23,378 bases of DNA, taken from positions 1-23,378 of the IMG/VR virus record IMGVR_UViG_3300049825_000171. One strand, 5' to 3'. The notes below the pieces were generated by a model. That model did not search any database. It had not been told where the DNA came from and saw nothing but the letters and a program-made list of their open reading frames with translations. The position numbers and the translations under genes are program-made. Shown here piece after piece: positions 15,163 to 21,639 of the stretch (position 1 is its first letter; every line of letters starts with the position of its first letter). The DNA is from a virus.

Positions 15163-16098
15163 CTACTTCATGCGCTTTGCAGCAGCTTCAATAATTTCTG
15201 CCAAATGCTGCCGCTTAACAGCACCCCCCATGCTATCGCCTACTATCCGTGCAAGGGTTTCACTCGTAGCCGTAAACTCATCTTGGGCAATCGGCTTAAT
15301 CGTGAGCCTGTCCCCTGCGTGCCATAACACCCAACGACCACCTAGTAAAGGGTTACTGTTAAAGGAAAGCGTCATTTGCTTTAGGCCTTCAGGTAGGTCA
15401 AGATCGATAGTCAGCGTGTTTGGAGAGTTCGACTTGCTCAGCAAATCACCCTCTAACGCTTTAACCTTTTCTTCGATCCTGGCTTCAAGCTCTTTATCGC
15501 TGATGTACAGCATCGTGGCGCCATCACGGTATTCGATACGCTTTTGCTCCAAGTATTCAACCGCATCATCAAATTTATCGGCTGGCAGTAGTTTGTAACT
15601 GCTTACGCCAAAATGCAGTTGAAAGCGTTTCCAGATGGCCGCACGGATTTTATTGTCTGCACCGGCAATGCTATCGACAGTACCAAAGAGCTGGCCAGCT
15701 TGGGCATTGGTGATGGTGGGTGGTTCTGGGAGTTCGAGTAGGCCGTAACGTGTTTTTGGAAACAGCTTGTCAGCCATGTAGTTGAAGGCGTTGATGTAGG
15801 CCACTTTGACAGCCATGGCTTTTACACCTGTATAGCTCATGACAACCAACATAAAGCCATCCTTGCCCATTTCAAAATATGGCTCTGGCTTACCGTTGGC
15901 TAACTCGTTGATTCTTGTACACTCCCCAAATATGGGGGCTGCAGGAATGTCTTTTAATGACTCAATGATTTGTCTTATGCCGCGAATAACATGATCGTGA
16001 CGTTTGCCAAAAGCTTCGGCAATTTTGAGTGAAGTGGTTTTAAGCTCAGAGTCTTGAGCGAAAATGAATTGTTCTGGGGTTAAAGCAATAGCATTCAT
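15163..16098 (-). CDS. Rha-family phage regulator / antirepressor
   Basis: A 311-residue regulator. Residues about 8-112 form a Rha domain (SLKIAEAFGKRHDHVIRGIR, then FEMGKDGFMLVVMSYTG and AYINAFNYM). Residues about 130-200 (AGADNKIRAAIWKRFQLHFG, YKLLPADKFDDAVEYL) resemble the C-terminal domain of P22-type antirepressors or ORF6C. Proteins of this layout interfere with phage repressors or host regulation. Its leader carries a c4-like RNA and a short Ash/Icd-like frame, the order found in the P1 immunity-I operon (c4, icd, ant), which supports the antirepressor role. The ATG follows GAGATGC, a segment that can pair with upstream RNA, so translation is probably controlled by structure. The target repressor is unknown; the CI in this window is a candidate. 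Confidence 0.83.
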   Translation of the reverse strand: MNAIALTPEQFIFAQDSELKTTSLKIAEAFGKRHDHVIRGIRQIIESLKDIPAAPIFGECTRINELANGKPEPYFEMGKDGFMLVVMSYTGVKAMAVKVAYINAFNYMADKLFPKTRYGLLELPEPPTITNAQAGQLFGTVDSIAGADNKIRAAIWKRFQLHFGVSSYKLLPADKFDDAVEYLEQKRIEYRDGATMLYISDKELEARIEEKVKALEGDLLSKSNSPNTLTIDLDLPEGLKQMTLSFNSNPLLGGRWVLWHAGDRLTIKPIAQDEFTATSETLARIVGDSMGGAVKRQHLAEIIEAAAKRMK

Positions 16099-16102
16099 GG
16101 TT

Positions 16103-16186
16103 GCATCTCGAATAAGGTAGTAAACCTGTCACGAGTGACGCCAATCACTGGTGACAGACTGAACGGAGTTGGCGTACCTGAGATGC
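16103..16186 (-). promoter_or_regulatory. Self-pairing leader of the antirepressor, target of the c4-like RNA
   Basis: On the minus strand GCATCTC (16186-16180) can pair with GAGATGC (16109-16103), which is just before the antirepressor ATG. ACGCCAA (16175-16169) can pair with TTGGCGT (16144-16138). The upstream short RNA carries TTGGCGT, CCTG and AGATGC in the matching order, so it can pair with the same 5' half. The leader therefore has two mutually exclusive partners. Confidence 0.6.
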
Positions 16187-16224
16187 ACAGGCCAGCCTCG
16201 CGGCTGCTCCGCCCAGTCCGCCAT
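16129..16224 (-). CDS. Ash/Icd-like short leader frame (31 aa)
   Basis: ATG 16224 to TGA 16129: MADWAEQPRGWPVHLRYANS and 11 further residues. The sequence resembles short proteins annotated Ash or Icd-like before phage antirepressors, with an M-x-x-W/Q-A...GWP...YAN...VTS pattern. In P1, icd lies between c4 and ant, and its translation is coupled to ant. Here the stop is 30 bases before the antirepressor start. CTTCCTTT precedes the ATG with no good ribosome site. The codons for YAN and DWR lie in the RNA-pairing segments, so the apparent protein conservation may really reflect RNA structure. Real translation is uncertain. A longer TTG-started frame from 16311 begins inside the short RNA and is less credible. 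Confidence 0.4.
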   Translation of the reverse strand: MADWAEQPRGWPVHLRYANSVQSVTSDWRHS

Positions 16225-16248
16225 AAAGGAAGTCTGGACAATAGGCAC

Positions 16249-16270
16249 AAAAAAACCGCAAGGGTTGCGG
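16249..16270 (-). terminator. Intrinsic terminator of the c4-like RNA
   Basis: On the minus strand CCGCAA, loop CCC, TTGCGG is followed by seven T (16255-16249). It would end most transcripts from the adjacent promoter before the antirepressor. Read-through is needed to express the antirepressor from this promoter. Confidence 0.8.
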
Positions 16271-16322
16271 CTATGCCGCATCTGACAGGACGCCAATCCC
16301 GTACTGTCCAATGAGGGACAGC
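16249..16322 (-). ncRNA. c4-like antisense RNA of an immunity-I-type locus
   Basis: A predicted RNA of about 74 nt bounded by a promoter (16329-16357) and an intrinsic terminator. Its 5' hairpin is CTGTCC/GGACAG with loop CTCATT (16321-16304). A mostly unpaired segment (16300-16281) holds TTGGCGT, CCTG and the start of AGATGC. Hairpin TGCGGC-ATA-GCCGCA (16280-16266) overlaps the terminator stem, so the two cannot form together. The middle segment is complementary to the downstream leader at 16186-16169 in three blocks of 7, 4 and 6 pairs separated by 1-2 base bulges. Length, position before a short frame and an antirepressor, and complementarity match what is known of P1/P7 c4 RNA, about 77 nt, which blocks antirepressor synthesis. 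Identification is by architecture, not by database search. Confidence 0.7.
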
Positions 16323-16328
16323 ATGGTT

Positions 16329-16357
16329 AGGATAGCCGTGAGTCACAGCGCTGTCAA
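16329..16357 (-). promoter_or_regulatory. Strong sigma70 promoter for the c4-like RNA
   Basis: Minus strand -35 TTGACA (16357-16352, perfect), 17-base spacer, -10 TATCCT (16334-16329, 4 of 6). The -35 begins directly after the stop codon of the 64-residue gene. The predicted start is near 16322, at the base of the first hairpin of the RNA. No repressor site is obvious, so constitutive expression is likely. Confidence 0.75.
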
Positions 16358-16552
16358 TCATTCAGCGTAAGCCCCTTTCATACTTCGTGCCGTCGGCTTA
16401 GGCTCATACCGTGAGCCTGTAACGGTGACCGCTCGACGCATAGCCACCTGGGCTTGTCCGTGCTGGCAAAATGGCTCAAACAAACTTGAATCTTCATCAT
16501 CTAATTCAACTGTATGCCTGCAACCTGGGTAAGTGCATTGATACTCAATCAT
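16358..16552 (-). CDS. Small Cys-containing protein, possible zinc binder (64 aa)
   Basis: ATG 16552, overlapping the previous stop as ATGA, opens a 64-residue frame: MIEYQCTYPGCRHTVELDDE, then SLFEPFCQHGQAQV and a basic tail. Cys6, Cys11, His13, Cys33 and His35 could form a zinc site (C-x4-C-x-H, then C-x-H). A longer frame from 16621 would run through the tiny membrane gene and is rejected. I do not recognise the family. It is the last gene of the early run before the c4-like promoter, whose -35 box follows its stop codon at once. Confidence 0.65.
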   Translation of the reverse strand: MIEYQCTYPGCRHTVELDDEDSSLFEPFCQHGQAQVAMRRAVTVTGSRYEPKPTARSMKGAYAE

Positions 16553-16632
16553 GCAAACATCACTCCAACAAAAAGCAAAATCATCATCAAATTGATCACC
16601 ATCACAGCACCCCAAAACCAAGGCAGCTTCAT
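16549..16632 (-). CDS. Tiny single-span membrane protein B (27 aa)
   Basis: ATG 16632 to TGA 16549: MKLPWFWGAVMVINLMMILL followed by FVGVMFA. Nearly the whole peptide is hydrophobic, with one Lys at the N-terminus, so it should be a single membrane helix. It overlaps both neighbours by ATGA junctions (16632-16629 and 16552-16549), so ribosomes could pass through all three frames. Its own ribosome site is not evident. Tiny membrane peptides of phages can inhibit host membrane proteins or act in superinfection exclusion, but nothing here shows which. Shadow frames of other genes rarely look this consistent. Confidence 0.6.
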   Translation of the reverse strand: MKLPWFWGAVMVINLMMILLFVGVMFA

Positions 16633-16721
16633 GAAGCCACCAACATTAAACAAATCCAGATCGCAGCCGCTCCCAGGGTTAGCAGTAAAGCTGCGTGTAA
16701 TGCTCTAAGTAATCGATTCAT
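16629..16721 (-). CDS. Tiny single-span membrane protein A (30 aa)
   Basis: ATG 16721 to TGA 16629: MNRLLRALHAALLLTLGAAA followed by IWICLMLVAS. Two Arg near the start and then about 22 hydrophobic residues predict an N-in single membrane helix. GGAGGGGATGAA lies directly upstream, giving a strong ribosome site (GGAGG, spacing about 7). The start overlaps the preceding stop, and the end overlaps membrane protein B, both as ATGA. No signal-peptidase site is clear, so it should stay in the membrane. Function is unknown; it may work with its neighbour. Confidence 0.65.
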   Translation of the reverse strand: MNRLLRALHAALLLTLGAAAIWICLMLVAS

Positions 16722-16879
16722 TTCATCCCCTCCAACGCCCTTTTTCTGGCATATTCGACCTGTCCCCATGAAGGGCTTGGCGTGTGTTCAAGCATGATGC
16801 CGACTCGCTCAAGAAAGGCATCTTCTTGATCCTCTGTGGCATCAGGCTTTTGTTGATAAAACCATTCGCTATCAGTCAT
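16718..16879 (-). CDS. Small acidic protein of unknown function (53 aa)
   Basis: ATG 16879 to TGA 16718: MTDSEWFYQQKPDATEDQED, AFLERVGIMLEHTPSPSWGQ and VEYARKRALEGMK. The first half is acidic; the second half contains an F-x-ERV-x-IM helix and a terminal basic helix. Short phage proteins with an E-x-F-x-ER-x-AIM segment occur near replication genes, but I cannot name a family. It begins 2 bases after the SSB-like stop and overlaps the next start by ATGA, so it belongs to the same transcript. The ribosome site is weak, consistent with coupling. Confidence 0.68.
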   Translation of the reverse strand: MTDSEWFYQQKPDATEDQEDAFLERVGIMLEHTPSPSWGQVEYARKRALEGMK

Positions 16880-16881
16880 CG

Positions 16882-17190
16882 TTAGAATGGGATGTCAGCT
16901 TCAGCGTCGTATTGTTCTTGGCGGGGTGCTTGGCGTTGTGGTTGTCGTTGTTGTGGCTGTTGTTGATAGCCACCTTGCTGCTGTCTTGGTTCAAAGCATG
17001 AAATCAATAGCGACTCGCCGCCTCGGCTATCGGTAATCCCAGCAGGATTGAACCATTTCGCTAACATAATGAATGGCCCGTTATCGCCCTGCATCAATGC
17101 GCCGACGTTTTGATACCGTTTCTTCGTATTGCCATCGCGGTCGGTGTATTCGCCAATCACTACTGATAAATCATGTGTTTTATGTGTCAT
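16882..17190 (-). CDS. SSB-like single-stranded DNA-binding protein
   Basis: A 102-residue protein. The first 70 residues are beta-rich (THKTHDLSVVIGEYTDRDG, KKRYQNVGALMQGDNGPFIM, LLISCF) and could form an OB-type fold. Then comes a Gln/Pro/Arg-rich flexible linker (about 73-92) and an acidic tip ending AEADIPF. A disordered linker followed by D-I/L-P-F is the signature of SSB proteins, whose tip recruits partners such as primase and helicases. I chose ATG 17190 over the TTG at 17205. It is shorter than cellular SSB (about 170). The neighbouring helicase, primase and recombination genes fit a replication role. Confidence 0.78.
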   Translation of the reverse strand: MTHKTHDLSVVIGEYTDRDGNTKKRYQNVGALMQGDNGPFIMLAKWFNPAGITDSRGGESLLISCFEPRQQQGGYQQQPQQRQPQRQAPRQEQYDAEADIPF

Positions 17191-17205
17191 TCTTATTTTT
17201 CTCAA

Positions 17206-17547
17206 TTAGATTTCTTGAATCTGTATGCCTTCTCTGAAAAGCATTAGCTTTCGCTTCAGGACATAACAGGGTAATTTTCGGGTTGCTTCGCTTTTTACAT
17301 CCTCAACGACCATTCGGTCATCGCTTGCTCGGTGATAAACGAAATCAGCCACGTAATGCACGGGTCTTTCTATCGTCTTGCCTTCCAGCTTTTGACTGGG
17401 CAGCAACTCAAACCTGACTTGGGTTTGCAGGTTGTAAATTTCTTTGCCACGCTCTAACAGCAGCAGTTCCTGATACCGTTTAGCTTCTTTCTTGCTATCG
17501 AACGTCATGCCATCGCTGACGGTTTTTCGGTTTCTAAATTTATTCAT
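17206..17547 (-). CDS. DUF1064-family nuclease-like protein
   Basis: A 113-residue phage protein of the DUF1064 type. Residues 15-50 (TFDSKKEAKRYQELLLLERG, then LQTQVRFEL) and 60-105 (YVADFVYHRASDDRMVVEDV, K, then KRKLMLF) reproduce the family pattern. Glu21, Asp68 and Glu82-x-x-Lys85 fit the D-(D/E)-x-K arrangement of PD-(D/E)XK nucleases, so branched-DNA or structure-specific cleavage is plausible. The substrate is not known to me. It overlaps the YbcO-like gene by ATGA and sits in a recombination group with NinB, which would fit processing of recombination intermediates before headful packaging. Confidence 0.85.
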   Translation of the reverse strand: MNKFRNRKTVSDGMTFDSKKEAKRYQELLLLERGKEIYNLQTQVRFELLPSQKLEGKTIERPVHYVADFVYHRASDDRMVVEDVKSEATRKLPCYVLKRKLMLFREGIQIQEI

Positions 17548-17828
17548 TTCGTCGTCACGTAGCCTCTATCCAGCCACCATTGTTGTGTGCGCTGCATGGC
17601 CTGCATGAAGCACAGGTCAACAAACGACTTGTCTTTCTGTGTCGTCCGGCGGTCGTACTCGTCGTGGCAAGCACTGCAAGCAAACGCGCCAAACAGGTCG
17701 TGATGCTTGGTTCCCATGCCGCCGCCGTTCATATGCGCTAATACCGTGGTTTCTGGATCGTGATTGCATTGGAACGGAATGCGCATAAAACATTCTTGGC
17801 CCCTAGCTGTCTTGCGTAATACGCTCAT
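17544..17828 (-). CDS. YbcO / DUF1364-type putative nuclease
   Basis: A 94-residue protein of the lambdoid YbcO/DUF1364 family. The pattern is LRKTARGQECFMRIPFQCN, ETTVLAHMN, HHDLFGAFACSACHDEYD and a C-terminal helix with QQWWLDRG. The Cys and His residues (C13, C21, H32, H42, H43, C51, C54, H55) fit a zinc-stabilised HNH-like site. Family members sit in the nin-type region next to recombination genes and are predicted nucleases. GAGG lies about 9 bases before ATG 17828. The start overlaps the end of the NinB-like gene by 26 bases. Confidence 0.85.
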   Translation of the reverse strand: MSVLRKTARGQECFMRIPFQCNHDPETTVLAHMNGGGMGTKHHDLFGAFACSACHDEYDRRTTQKDKSFVDLCFMQAMQRTQQWWLDRGYVTTK

Positions 17829-18234
17829 ATTTCATAGCCTCATAATATTCTTCAGGGCGCGGCAACAAACACTCCAAATCGTCAGCCGCCCAAATCTCAA
17901 TTTGTTCTAAAAAATCAGTAAATTCCTGCGTGTTCAACTCACTGGTTTTGCGTACCTGCTCCAGCAGCTTGCCCCCAGGCAGCTCCACCACTTCCTCACC
18001 TAAAAACTGACGCTTGCATTGGATCTTCCACACCTCTGGCGAGAACAGTTCGCCGGTTGACTGATGCCAATGGTCGGCAAGGCACTTCATCCACATATGC
18101 AGCAATCTGTTTTGCGCTAATGAGCGGTTTTTCTTGTAGGCTTTAACCTCGATGCGTTGCGGCAGCACGGATTCCCGAACCACTGCCAGCACCGCATCTC
18201 GATCAATTTCAGTTTTTACGGTAAACGTCGCCAT
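17803..18234 (-). CDS. ninB: NinB (lambda Orf)-type recombination protein
   Basis: A 143-residue protein matching NinB/Orf, which binds DNA and SSB and helps load recombinases in place of host RecFOR. Family marks are the RSLAQNRLLHMW segment (residues about 37-48), EVWKIQCKRQFLG, and the S/T-rich KTSELNTQEFTDFLEQIEIW before the C-terminus. Lambda Orf is 146 residues. Its place just after primase and helicase and before two nuclease-like genes and an SSB-like gene is consistent with phage replication-recombination. No strong ribosome site is seen at ATG 18234. Confidence 0.83.
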   Translation of the reverse strand: MATFTVKTEIDRDAVLAVVRESVLPQRIEVKAYKKNRSLAQNRLLHMWMKCLADHWHQSTGELFSPEVWKIQCKRQFLGEEVVELPGGKLLEQVRKTSELNTQEFTDFLEQIEIWAADDLECLLPRPEEYYEAMKYERITQDS

Positions 18235-18272
18235 CGCTAAACTTTGAGCTCAATAGCCTTGCGTCAAAAGCC

Positions 18273-18289
18273 GTCATCAATTTGATGAC
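18273..18289 (-). other. Perfect hairpin between primase and NinB genes
   Basis: On the minus strand GTCATCA, loop AAT, TGATGAC lies in the 63-base gap between the NinB and primase genes, on the 5' side of NinB and 8 bases after the primase stop. On the minus strand the primase stop comes first, then the hairpin, then GG and CTTTT. It may be a weak terminator or processing site that lowers expression of genes after the primase, or a protein-binding palindrome. Confidence 0.4.
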
Positions 18290-18297
18290 CGTTTCAC

Positions 18298-19275
18298 TCA
18301 AGCGACTTGTTGCGTCCTGGAGGTCTGTTGTGCGTACTCCAAAAAATCAAAACGGTCTCCAGAATCTACTATCCACTGACGTTCAATCAACGTATTCACC
18401 CGCACCTTAAATTTGCCTGCGTAGCGTCTCGCTAACGCATAGGCCGCAGACTGTCCGGTAAAACTTGGATCACTATCTGCGTAAATCCAAAGCTCTTTTA
18501 AGGTAGGTAGCTCCAGGGTTGCCATTTGCTGCGCGTTACCACTCGCCCACACCGGCAGGCCGTCAAGCTGATGAACCGCTAATGCAGTCTCAACACCCTC
18601 GGCAATCGCCAATATCCCATCAGTGGGCTTGAATAGCTGAATGGCGCATCCTGATAGCGGCAGCACCACCGGCAGCACCTTTTTGGCCTGGTCAACATTG
18701 GCCTTTTCGCCAGAGGGCGTTAAATACGTGATGTGAAAAGTGGCACCTTTGCCCTCTAGGTTGCGAAAAATAGACACCATCGCCGGATGCGAAGACTTCA
18801 TGAGCTTGCCGTCCACTTCGCCCCAATAATCCACCGCTGGCGCAAAGTAGCAATCTCGTTCTGGCATCGATATAACGCCGCGCTTTGCTAAGTATTGAGA
18901 TGCCGCGCATCGACCATTCAACGGTTTCAGCGTGGCTTTAATCGCATCAATTCGGGCTTGGTTCTTAGCGGTATCGGTTGTGGGTTGAACAGTCGTCATT
19001 TGTGTGTCTCCTAAAACAGCGCGGATCTCTCGCACCGTCTCGATGTAAGGTTTAGATAGCCATGCAATCGCTAAATCAACAGGGCTTTTGCTACCGCACA
19101 CGTTGCAATGTGCATACTCAGTGGCTCGGTTAAATCGAAAACGATCTTTGCCGTCACCGCACAATGGGCAGGATTGGTGCTTGCCGCTGAAATAACGCGA
19201 GTCCATGCCCAGGCTTTGAAGAATCGACACCCATCGCCCAGCCGCTTGAATCTTGATGTCAACCAAAGCGCTCAT
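18298..19275 (-). CDS. Phage primase with zinc ribbon and Toprim domain
   Basis: A 325-residue primase. The zinc ribbon is near the N-terminus: CPLCGDGKDRFRFNR and HCNVCG give Cys36, Cys39, Cys57 and Cys60, as in the P4/T7-type primase zinc finger. The Toprim domain is at about 220-300: IAEGVETALAV (catalytic Glu226) and LWIYADSDPS (Asp267, Asp269). Between them are the usual primase core segments (PAMVSIFRNLEG, ITYLTPSGEKA). It would make RNA primers at phage forks. There is no fused helicase domain; the separate helicase gene next to it, joined by an ATGA overlap, would supply unwinding. AAAGG precedes the ATG. Confidence 0.92.
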   Translation of the reverse strand: MSALVDIKIQAAGRWVSILQSLGMDSRYFSGKHQSCPLCGDGKDRFRFNRATEYAHCNVCGSKSPVDLAIAWLSKPYIETVREIRAVLGDTQMTTVQPTTDTAKNQARIDAIKATLKPLNGRCAASQYLAKRGVISMPERDCYFAPAVDYWGEVDGKLMKSSHPAMVSIFRNLEGKGATFHITYLTPSGEKANVDQAKKVLPVVLPLSGCAIQLFKPTDGILAIAEGVETALAVHQLDGLPVWASGNAQQMATLELPTLKELWIYADSDPSFTGQSAAYALARRYAGKFKVRVNTLIERQWIVDSGDRFDFLEYAQQTSRTQQVA

Positions 19276-20777
19276 GCTCGACGACCTTTCGCAAACGCGA
19301 TGTTTTTGCGCTGGATTCGTCCATAAACAGGCTGGCTTATAGGTTCTGACGGGGTGCGATCAAAAATGAATTCTCTAGGAGGCCATTCGCCGGTAATGTC
19401 CTTGTAAATATAAGCTGCTCGTCCGCGTTGCTTATCCGGTGCGCTATGTTCTCTGGCATAGGTGCAACACATGGCATAAAGCTGTTTTGCGTTGTCAGCG
19501 GCTTTAACTTTGCTGTTACCGATACGGATTTCTTGCAACTCTCCAGGCAACTGAATGACTGAGTTACGGCGCGGCCTGATATGTCCGCAATGCTGACAAG
19601 CATCGGTTGGCCCCCAAGGATTGCCACAGTTGCTGCACAATGCGGCTTCTTTCTCTTTCTCTGTTGGCTCTGGTTTTGGCTTTTCTTTGCCGTCGTCAAG
19701 CTCTTTGACACCGTTGTGATACAAATCCTCCCAGTCATCCAAAAAGCGGAGATAGTTGCCGGAATGGTCAAGCCATAAGGCAAACTCTTTACCTTCGCCT
19801 GTACGCATGACTCGTCCAAGCTGTTGGACATGGCTTGAAAATGACTTGGTAAAAGGTCTGGCAGAAACGCCTATCAATACGTCTCCCTGGTCGAAACCTT
19901 TTGTCAAAATGTCGGTGGCAATCAATCCATGGATGGATGAATCTGGCTTTTTGAATTCCTCGAATGCCGCGTCTTTTGCGTCGTCGTCGTCTTTGTAGCT
20001 GATGTTGACGAAGTTATAGCCAGCCGCTGCAAACTCTTTTACCAACTGCTCACCGTGAGCAACACCCGCGCAAAACACGATAGTTTTTTTCGGCTCGCCG
20101 AACACTTCATGGGTTTTTTTGATCCACTCAGAAACTATGTCGCCGGTAATCTTGATGCCGCGCTCTGTGGCTTCTGCCTGTGACCACTCGCCAGCCACTT
20201 TCTTAGCGCCTGTCATGTCAATCTGCTTTGCCACAAATACCCGCAAAGGCACAAGCCTCTTGCTGGCGATCAGTTGGGCATACGTTGGGCCATTGACAAC
20301 ATTGGTGTAAACGTTTGCTAAGCCTTTTGTAAACGGTGTGGCTGAAAGGCCGATAACTTTTACATCGGTATTTGCCTTAATGAATTCATTGATGAACAAA
20401 CGGCTTGAATGAGCCTCATCAACAATCATCAGCTTGGTATTCGGCAGTGACTGCTTGGCTTCTAATGTTTGCGTGCTGCAAATCTGAATGGATTTGTACG
20501 TGTGATAGCGCCAATGGCCAGCCATCATCACACCATGGTCAATGTCATATTTATCCAATCTCATGCTGGTTTGGTCTACCAGCTTTCGACGATCCATTAC
20601 CATCGCCGAACGATTGCCCTTATTAGCAGCAAGGTTCATCAGATAAGCGGCGACCTCGGTTTTGCCACCACCGGTAGCTAATGCCAGCATTTGAACTCTA
20701 TGGCCTGCTGCAAATCCGGCCTGCAAATCACTAACAATCGGCTCTTGATAGTCAAATAACGTAAGCTCATTTGCCAT
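19272..20777 (-). CDS. Superfamily 2 DNA helicase with C-terminal zinc ribbon
   Basis: A 501-residue SF2 helicase. Motif I is ATGGGKT (34-40), motif II DEAH (120-123), motif III SATPF (145-149), and motif VI QQLGRVMR (318-325). The second RecA-like domain has ATDILTKGFD before motif VI. A zinc ribbon follows (CSNCG, C-x2-C with Cys381, 384, 394, 397), then a C-terminal domain (GRAAYIYKDITGEWPP) seen in phage replication helicases. I chose ATG 20777 because GGAG lies 7 bases upstream; a longer frame to 20843 runs inside the previous gene. It overlaps that gene by 11 bases and the primase by 4, so helicase and primase are probably made together for origin opening or restart. Both ATPase lobes look intact. 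Confidence 0.92.
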   Translation of the reverse strand: MANELTLFDYQEPIVSDLQAGFAAGHRVQMLALATGGGKTEVAAYLMNLAANKGNRSAMVMDRRKLVDQTSMRLDKYDIDHGVMMAGHWRYHTYKSIQICSTQTLEAKQSLPNTKLMIVDEAHSSRLFINEFIKANTDVKVIGLSATPFTKGLANVYTNVVNGPTYAQLIASKRLVPLRVFVAKQIDMTGAKKVAGEWSQAEATERGIKITGDIVSEWIKKTHEVFGEPKKTIVFCAGVAHGEQLVKEFAAAGYNFVNISYKDDDDAKDAAFEEFKKPDSSIHGLIATDILTKGFDQGDVLIGVSARPFTKSFSSHVQQLGRVMRTGEGKEFALWLDHSGNYLRFLDDWEDLYHNGVKELDDGKEKPKPEPTEKEKEAALCSNCGNPWGPTDACQHCGHIRPRRNSVIQLPGELQEIRIGNSKVKAADNAKQLYAMCCTYAREHSAPDKQRGRAAYIYKDITGEWPPREFIFDRTPSEPISQPVYGRIQRKNIAFAKGRRA

Positions 20778-21615
20778 GACCCAACTCCGCAAGCTTTTTT
20801 TCGGCTTTTTCAGCGCGACGCTTCCATGCGTTGAGTGTTCCAATCAGTTCGCGACGTTCGTTTTGCCATGAATTCAAATGCCCTTGCAGGCGTTTATCCA
20901 GAGCGGTGTTGGTATCGGTCAATCGCTTGATTTCTGCGGCGGCAGTTGTCAACTGGTCGTTAGATTCAAACACCTTGACGATGCTGTTAATCTCTTTCGT
21001 CAGTGACTCATTGACCGAAATGGTTTCGTGATAGCGGTCTTGCAGCTCTTCTAAATGTTCGGCCTCAACCTGCACAAATCCAGGCTTAACGTCTTCAGCA
21101 GATTCTTTCGGCTTTTCTTCACTGACTTCTTCAAACTCGCCTTCGATAATCTCAGGCTCTTTGGTTTGCACCTTTGACAGTGTTTCTTCTTCGGCTCGTT
21201 TTGCTTCCAGCTCTGCCGCTTTACGCTTTTTTTCAGTCTCCGCTTGCGCTGCTTTTTCTTCGGCTTCTCGCTTCAACTGCTCGACTTTTTCGAGCTGTTC
21301 AGGTGTGGCGTCTGCGATTGCTTTTGTGAGTTGATTGACAGAGTTTTCATCATTGAAATACTCCAAAACCAATAATTTATTGGCAGCAACCATCATGTAT
21401 TTTTGAGCCTGACGCTCATCAAATACGAACTCGGAGTTCGTATTTAGCCATGAAATCCACTTGCCATTCGGCACTATTTCCTTTGCTTTAATCAGCTTTT
21501 CGCCAAGCTCAATGACTGCGTAGACATATCCACGCTTGGCCGATTCCATGCGCTGAAATGCTTTTGAAATATCCCTAACAATCGCTTTTTCATTCGCTAT
21601 CAATGCGGTTTTCAT
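20767..21615 (-). CDS. DUF3102-type coiled-coil protein, first early gene
   Basis: A 282-residue protein. The N-terminal part (about 15-85) has the DUF3102 pattern: AVIELGEKLIKAKEIVPNGK, WISWLNTNSEF and FDERQAQKYMMVAAN, a helical region resembling DNA-binding modules of phage and plasmid proteins. Residues 105-150 are a Lys/Glu/Ala-rich coiled coil, 150-185 are acidic, and 185-282 form another long helix. GAGGA sits 8 bases before ATG 21615. It is the first large gene after the regulatory leader and overlaps the helicase. A role in replication initiation or loading is suggested by position only. No catalytic motif is visible. Confidence 0.8.
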   Translation of the reverse strand: MKTALIANEKAIVRDISKAFQRMESAKRGYVYAVIELGEKLIKAKEIVPNGKWISWLNTNSEFVFDERQAQKYMMVAANKLLVLEYFNDENSVNQLTKAIADATPEQLEKVEQLKREAEEKAAQAETEKKRKAAELEAKRAEEETLSKVQTKEPEIIEGEFEEVSEEKPKESAEDVKPGFVQVEAEHLEELQDRYHETISVNESLTKEINSIVKVFESNDQLTTAAAEIKRLTDTNTALDKRLQGHLNSWQNERRELIGTLNAWKRRAEKAEKKLAELGHGK

Positions 21616-21639
21616 CTATAATTTCCTCGTTGTTTTTTG

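Noticed and set aside
16095-16361. An 88-codon minus-strand frame over the c4-like locus
   Set aside because: Its start lies at the promoter and it reads through the small RNA and terminator; the promoter, RNA and pairing evidence explain the region better.
16514-16797. Plus-strand frames of 64 and 108 codons opposite the tiny membrane genes
   Set aside because: They oppose a chain of ATGA-linked minus-strand genes with ribosome sites and lack any motif.
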